Shown here piece by piece: positions 59,465-64,000 of a DNA stretch of 64,000 nucleotides. Numbering within the stretch: position 1 is the first letter of the stretch; each line of letters starts with the position of its first letter. Origin of the DNA: Cephalopachus bancanus (Eukaryota > Chordata > Mammalia > Primates > Tarsiidae); NCBI GenBank assembly GCA_027257055.1, contig JAPVLO010000961.1, forward strand, positions 331,263 to 395,262. Reading direction: 5' to 3'. The notes under the pieces were generated by a model. It saw nothing but the letters and a program-made list of their open reading frames with translations, did no database searches and was not told where the DNA came from. The position numbers were made by a program, and so were the translations under genes.

Positions 59465-59855
59465 ATATGCAACCTGAGAGCTTGGCACTTGCTGCCTCTC
59501 TGCTTTGAATGTTCTTCCCTTAGAACTTTCCAGGGCTGGCTCCTTTTCATCATTCATGACTCAACCCAAATGGCACATCCACAGAAAAGAATAATTGGAT
59601 CAAGCTACCTAAAATACCCTCTTTCTTAGTTCCCAGAGTCCATGTGGTTGTCTTGCCCATTGCTGTTGGATTCTTCCTTTTCTTCAGAACACTATTTTGT
59701 TTGCAATTATCTTGTTTTCCTATTTTATTGTCAGAAATCCTCCATGTTCTAAGGTAAGAGCTTCAAGAGAGAAGGGCATGTGTCTGTTTTGTTCACCACT
59801 GAATCCCAGCACACAGAATAATGACTTTTCACAATAAACACTCAACAAATGGATG
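59465..59855 (+). mobile_element. L2 LINE 3' end
   Basis: 'tttgaatgttcttcccttag', 'tcatgactcaacccaaatgg', 'ttgttcaccactgaatccca' and 'aataaacactcaacaaatgg' follow the L2 3' end in order. Confidence 0.75.
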
Positions 59856-60728
59856 GGAGGGGAGGGAGATACCCAAACTATAGTTAAATCAATATGAAAC
59901 AGCTAATCTTAGAGGAATTCTTAAATATGAAGTTTTATGTGGTATCTAACAGTTCATAAAACGTAGGAGACCCATTCTTCAAACTGTCAGCAAACAGCAT
60001 GTCATGCTTATAATATATGAATTACCCATACAACAAAAACCTATTTAAATACAAATGATACACAATTATTTCTAGAACTCCAAGCAGATCTGCTTACTTT
60101 CTCATTTTTTGCTTAAAAATTTCAAGTATGTTATGCATTTAGAAATGTGAAAGCAAAATTCCAGTAGTCTTTATTTTAAAAGACTGGCAAAAAGTTACAA
60201 GTATATTTCACCCAGAAAAAAAAGCCATCATGTGCAGCAACCCACTCACATTGTAAGCCAAGATAAAAACAAAATGATCTCTTGGTGTTTGGGGGAAAGT
60301 AAATTAGGATCTGATTAGATGACATTTAGAAGATAATGAATACATGTCCACACTAAAATTTAATAACAATTTAATATTTCACACAATCACAGACATACCA
60401 TTCTATCCCTATCAAAAGAAAAATGTCCAAGACATAACCAAGGCATTCAAAGTTTCCTATTCTGATTACGGAAGATCCAAAGATGAAAACAATTGTCACG
60501 GAATAAAATATCTCAGGTGAAGCATCTAATCAACTGTTCTTTTTGGTTAACTAGGAAGAATAAAACACAAACAGAGAACCAACAACTATATTGTTTCAAA
60601 TGACAAGGCAAAACAGCCAGCCAGCAGCTCAGATCTTCACGGTGGCATACAAAATTAGCAAGAACAGAGAAAAGTGAAATCTAACAACTTTAAATTCCTT
60701 CACTCCCCCTAAAAATATTTTTCACCAA
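59856..60728. other. Single-copy sequence, no feature seen
   Basis: AT-rich, no recognised element. Confidence 0.45.
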
Positions 60729-60739
60729 AACTATAATTA

Positions 60740-60804
60740 CCCTTAACTGTACCCCACAATTTTAAAATTAAAAATATGTATTAAAAATAAATAAATAAAT
60801 AAAT
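60740..60804 (+). mobile_element. Very short 5'-truncated L1 insertion (type A)
   Basis: Only the last bases of an L1 3' UTR ('taccccacaattttaaaatt') and an AAAT-rich tail are present. Perfect 11-bp target duplications 'aactataatta' lie at 60729-60739 and 60805-60815. The 3' end matches the L1s at 8.4 and 21.6 kb. Confidence 0.92.
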
Positions 60805-60815
60805 AACTATAATTA

Positions 60816-63640
60816 AAGTATTACGAGATGGGCACTTTCCAATCTCAGGAAGCATGGACTTTCCTAAGAGGAAGGCAGAAAAAGGGAGAGTCCAGACAAA
60901 CAGAAGACTTGGAACTCCATCAACCTGAGAAATAACAGACTCGACCTTTAATGGGCAGAGTTAGGAGAAGACAGATACCACCCGTCAAAGTTTATAGCCA
61001 TCAAATAAATAACCCAAAGGAAACTGGCATCAAAAATTCTAGCATAAGGTTTCTAACGCAGCCTTTCTCTCAATCTCTCCCCCAATCCACGCCACCCAAA
61101 CGAAGCAGTTCAAGCCTGTTTTTCTTAATGCTTTATTCCTAACAGCATTTAACAATTAACACCCCGGAATCCAAGAAGGACATACAGGCACAGGGGGAGA
61201 CTAACATTCATCCTATACTCTGCGGCGGGCCAGGCCTATCAGTCCCAATTATAGGGGAATTATGTGCGATCACAGGAGTTTTCCAAGACACACAGTGACA
61301 GCCATAAGTTCCAGCCTTCCCTCACCCCCAGGATTACTGCTCTCCTGAGATCAGGATCCCAGTGAATCCTTTTCCCTTTGGTTGGGTGAGTATCCAGAAT
61401 AAGAAGCAATTGTTATTGTTGTTGTTGGGGTTTTTGTTTTAAGAAACAGAAAGCCAGTTCATTTCCTGACTGCGCTTTTTACCTGCAAATTTTTGTTTAA
61501 AAACTTTCTTCTCTAAAGGGACATCACGGAACTACATTTATTCCCTGATTTACAGAACACAACAATTGGACAGCTGCTTTGCTTACCTCTGCCCCCATAG
61601 GCAAGAATGATCAGACTATCATATTCATCGGGTTAAAAAGTTACTGCAAACAAAAGGATATCCTCACCATCATCTCTGGAGACATTACTCAGCAAAACAG
61701 CCCTCACTGGAGACAATCTGCTTAACAGTCCTTGGCCCTCGAAGGAAAGCAAGACCACGGTCCTGCTTGATGTGAGGACCACTGCACTAACTGGCACATG
61801 AAATTTTTATTGGCAGGTAGAACATTCTGAGTGTTCCATATCATGCTGGTGCCTACTCATATGACTGCCATAATCATGCTCCTCCCCCTTCTTCTCCAGG
61901 ATGAGAATCAACCCCTGGAAATCTCCAAAAGGACAGACTCCAAAAGCTGCCAACAGGGATTCACCAGGAACGCCACTGCAGATATCCGCAGTCAGTTTCA
62001 TCAAATATTCAGCAAAGCACAGCTTTCAAAATCAAATAAAAAAGCTTTGGTTACAGCTTTTTTGGACGATCTTAGAATGCTAAGTGTTAATAGCCCCATC
62101 TGCAGTGAAGAGGCTGTCTTTGTTTGTTAGTTTATCTGTTGCTTCATTATTTGTCAGCATATTTTTGTTCAAACCCAAACAAAAGCATTTAACTTCATCT
62201 CGTGTAACTTAATGCCAAGCATAATCTCTGGTGACTCCTGATTTTCTTGTTAAGTCTTTCTGTACGGAGACTGAACCTGAAACCCTAGAACCTAGCAAGT
62301 ACACTCTGATAGTTTTATTTTCTCCTCTCTAAACCACGATGGGAGGCAGCAAATGCTCTAAGCTCCACAAGATCTTCTGCACTGCAGTACAATTTGTTAC
62401 AAGAATTACAAATGCCCTATTGTGCCCAACTGCCAACACAGAATTTAGGTGATCCAGAGAAGTATTTTGTGTTCTTAAATACTCATTACATGAGTCAATG
62501 ATGTAACATGTCCAAAGAATAACATGCATGTTAGATTTTCCCTCCATTTCAGTGGCTAGCTCTGTTATGTTCATGCATTTTTAAATATATGGCTAATTTC
62601 ACTTACTACAAGGTTTCACACTTAAAAAAAAAAAAAAACAAATAATTTTGAAATCTAGGCTCCAGCCCTGAAAGACTTCAGTTTAAATTTCATTGTAAAA
62701 AACAGCAAATCACAAATTTCAAAAGGAGCATCCATGTGTACAAGTGCTTCATATGCATCAGAAAACAGAATGCTTAATGGGCTCATCTTTCTGCCTCCAA
62801 ACACATTCGTGCAGAAAGTGTCTGTTTTATTCCTGGTGCTGCCTCATATTATTTTCCAAAGACTGCTGATGAATAATATCAGAGAAGCAGGTGGAAGTTG
62901 ACAAGATACCCAGTGTTCTATGTCAGATGACTGGCAGCAGTCTTTAAGAAGCTAAATTCTCAGGTTTAATTTGGCCTAAAGGAACCAGCCCCCTAGAAAC
63001 ACCTATTGATGAACAATCAACCAGTAGAGGGCTGACAGTGGATGCTCAGCCTGCTGACAGTGGGTGGGCATTAACATCACTTTGCAGCTTTAATAATCAG
63101 TGGAGTAAAAAACATTATTTAAGATGCAATAAACAATACTGTGTAATTTGGGGATAGGCAGATCATAATTTTCCCCCACCCTAAAGAAAGTCAGGACCCA
63201 AATTTTGACTGTCTCAAAAATCTGGAATTCACAAATCTGTATCTACAGTGCTTTCAAATGAGGCAAGCCAAGAGGAAAACAATTTTGATCCCTTTTAAGA
63301 ATGCTCACCTCTATTAGTCCAGCAGGACTCTGCCCATGAGCTTATCAGTGATAAAGACCTTTCCCCTGAAAATAAGTCGTTCCTATAGTGTTACTGACTT
63401 TCAACCATCTCCAGGACATCCACCGCTTCACCTCACTGTTCTGCCTCCTTCATCTGTACTCTCATTCCAGGAATAAAAAGTAAACTCAGTTAAGTAACAT
63501 GAAATTTGAAATCACTGACACTGCAAATAATTCTAAACAGGGCTGGATTGTTTCATGATTTTAAATACATCAGAACAGGTATACAGAGTTTGAACAGGAG
63601 TTAGAGAGAGCCCCAATGACTTTGGGGGACAGAGAAAAGG
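60816..63640. other. Single-copy sequence, possible conserved noncoding DNA
   Basis: 2.8 kb free of recognised repeats, the longest such stretch in the right half apart from 52.7-55.9 kb. Around 62840-63140 there are short regulatory-looking words: 'ttgatgaacaatcaa' (inverted repeat at 63006-63020) and two 'gctgacagtgg' words at 63031 and 63053. The frame at 61831-62130 (99 codons) has no domain. Confidence 0.35.
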
Positions 63641-63648
63641 GGAGATTG

Positions 63649-63938
63649 TTATTTATTTATTTATTTTTTGAGTCAGAGTCTCACTCTGTCATCCAGGCTG
63701 GAGTGCAATAGCACGCTCACTGCCACCGCAGCCTCGACCTGCCGGGCTCAGGTGATCCTTCCTCCTCAACCTTCCAAGTAGCTAGAACTACAGGCAGGCG
63801 CCAGCACATCTGGCCAAATTTTTTTATTTATTGTAGCAATGAGGTCTTGCCAAGTGGCCTAGCCTGGGCTCAGGCAATCCTCTCACCTCGGCCTCCCAAA
63901 GTGCCAGGATTATAGGCGTGAGCCACTGCACCTGGTCA
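63649..63938 (-). mobile_element. Alu, reverse orientation
   Basis: A TTTA-rich tail (63649-63667) is followed by both arms. It has the 'tttttttatttattgtagca' middle of the lineage-type Alus, but the left-arm end 'gcgtgagccactgcacctgg' is closer to standard Alu, suggesting an intermediate age. Confidence 0.92.
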
Positions 63939-64000
63939 TGTTTTGAGAGCTAAGCATTGAAAGTAACAGAAACAAAACTGAAAGCAAATATATGCAAAAT

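Noticed and set aside
61831..62130. 99-codon frame in repeat-free DNA
   Set aside because: No recognised family. The overlapping frames in other phases and on the other strand look equally plausible.

Overview
This window is repeat-rich nuclear DNA from a primate. Alu elements (7SL-derived SINEs) occur throughout, alongside L1 LINEs, MaLR/ERVL-type LTRs, MIR and L2 relics and mariner/Tigger DNA transposons. I found no confident protein-coding exon, tRNA, rRNA or CRISPR array. The reading frames are short, and most lie inside transposons. The youngest Alu copies are not human-type. They share a left-arm end without the usual spacing, a middle containing 'caataaatcaaaa' and a 3' end reading 'gagactccaact'. 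They also lack the long middle insertion I associate with lemur and loris Alus. I infer a non-anthropoid haplorhine, probably a tarsier, but that is inference from a few Alu copies.

Layout. 1-5.7 kb: Alus, a broken mariner split by an Alu, a reverse-oriented ERVL-type LTR with a 97-bp internal duplication, and a tiny L1-made copy of an LTR transcript end. 5.7-10.8 kb: an L1 that keeps its 5' UTR but lacks ORF1 and the start of ORF2, with a second, 5'-truncated L1 inside it (11-bp target duplication). 10.8-18 kb: AT-rich single-copy sequence, a Tigger element, an MST-like LTR and an old L1. 18-22 kb: Alus, an AT-rich palindrome, a GT microsatellite, a mariner-type MITE inside an old L1, and a MaLR LTR carrying a twin-primed (5'-inverted) L1. 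22-32 kb: mostly single-copy sequence with MIRs, an old L1, two Alus and a second mariner.

32.8-35 kb: an old L1 holding a MER2 element and a MaLR LTR. 35-44.5 kb: single-copy stretches, Alus, L2 relics and two copies of one Tigger-type MITE in opposite orientation. 44.6-52.7 kb: the largest nest. An old L1 is interrupted by a long L1 that starts at a YY1-like site. That L1 holds a third mariner, an unassigned block of about 535 bp and out-of-order ORF2 pieces. 52.7-64 kb: mainly single-copy sequence, a tandem pair of Alus sharing one target site, an L2, a 65-bp L1 insertion and possible conserved noncoding DNA.

No genes here work together as a pathway. The window reads as a record of successive insertions, whose relative ages can be worked out from target-site duplications and nesting. 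The region may be an intron or intergenic. The sequence alone does not say which.
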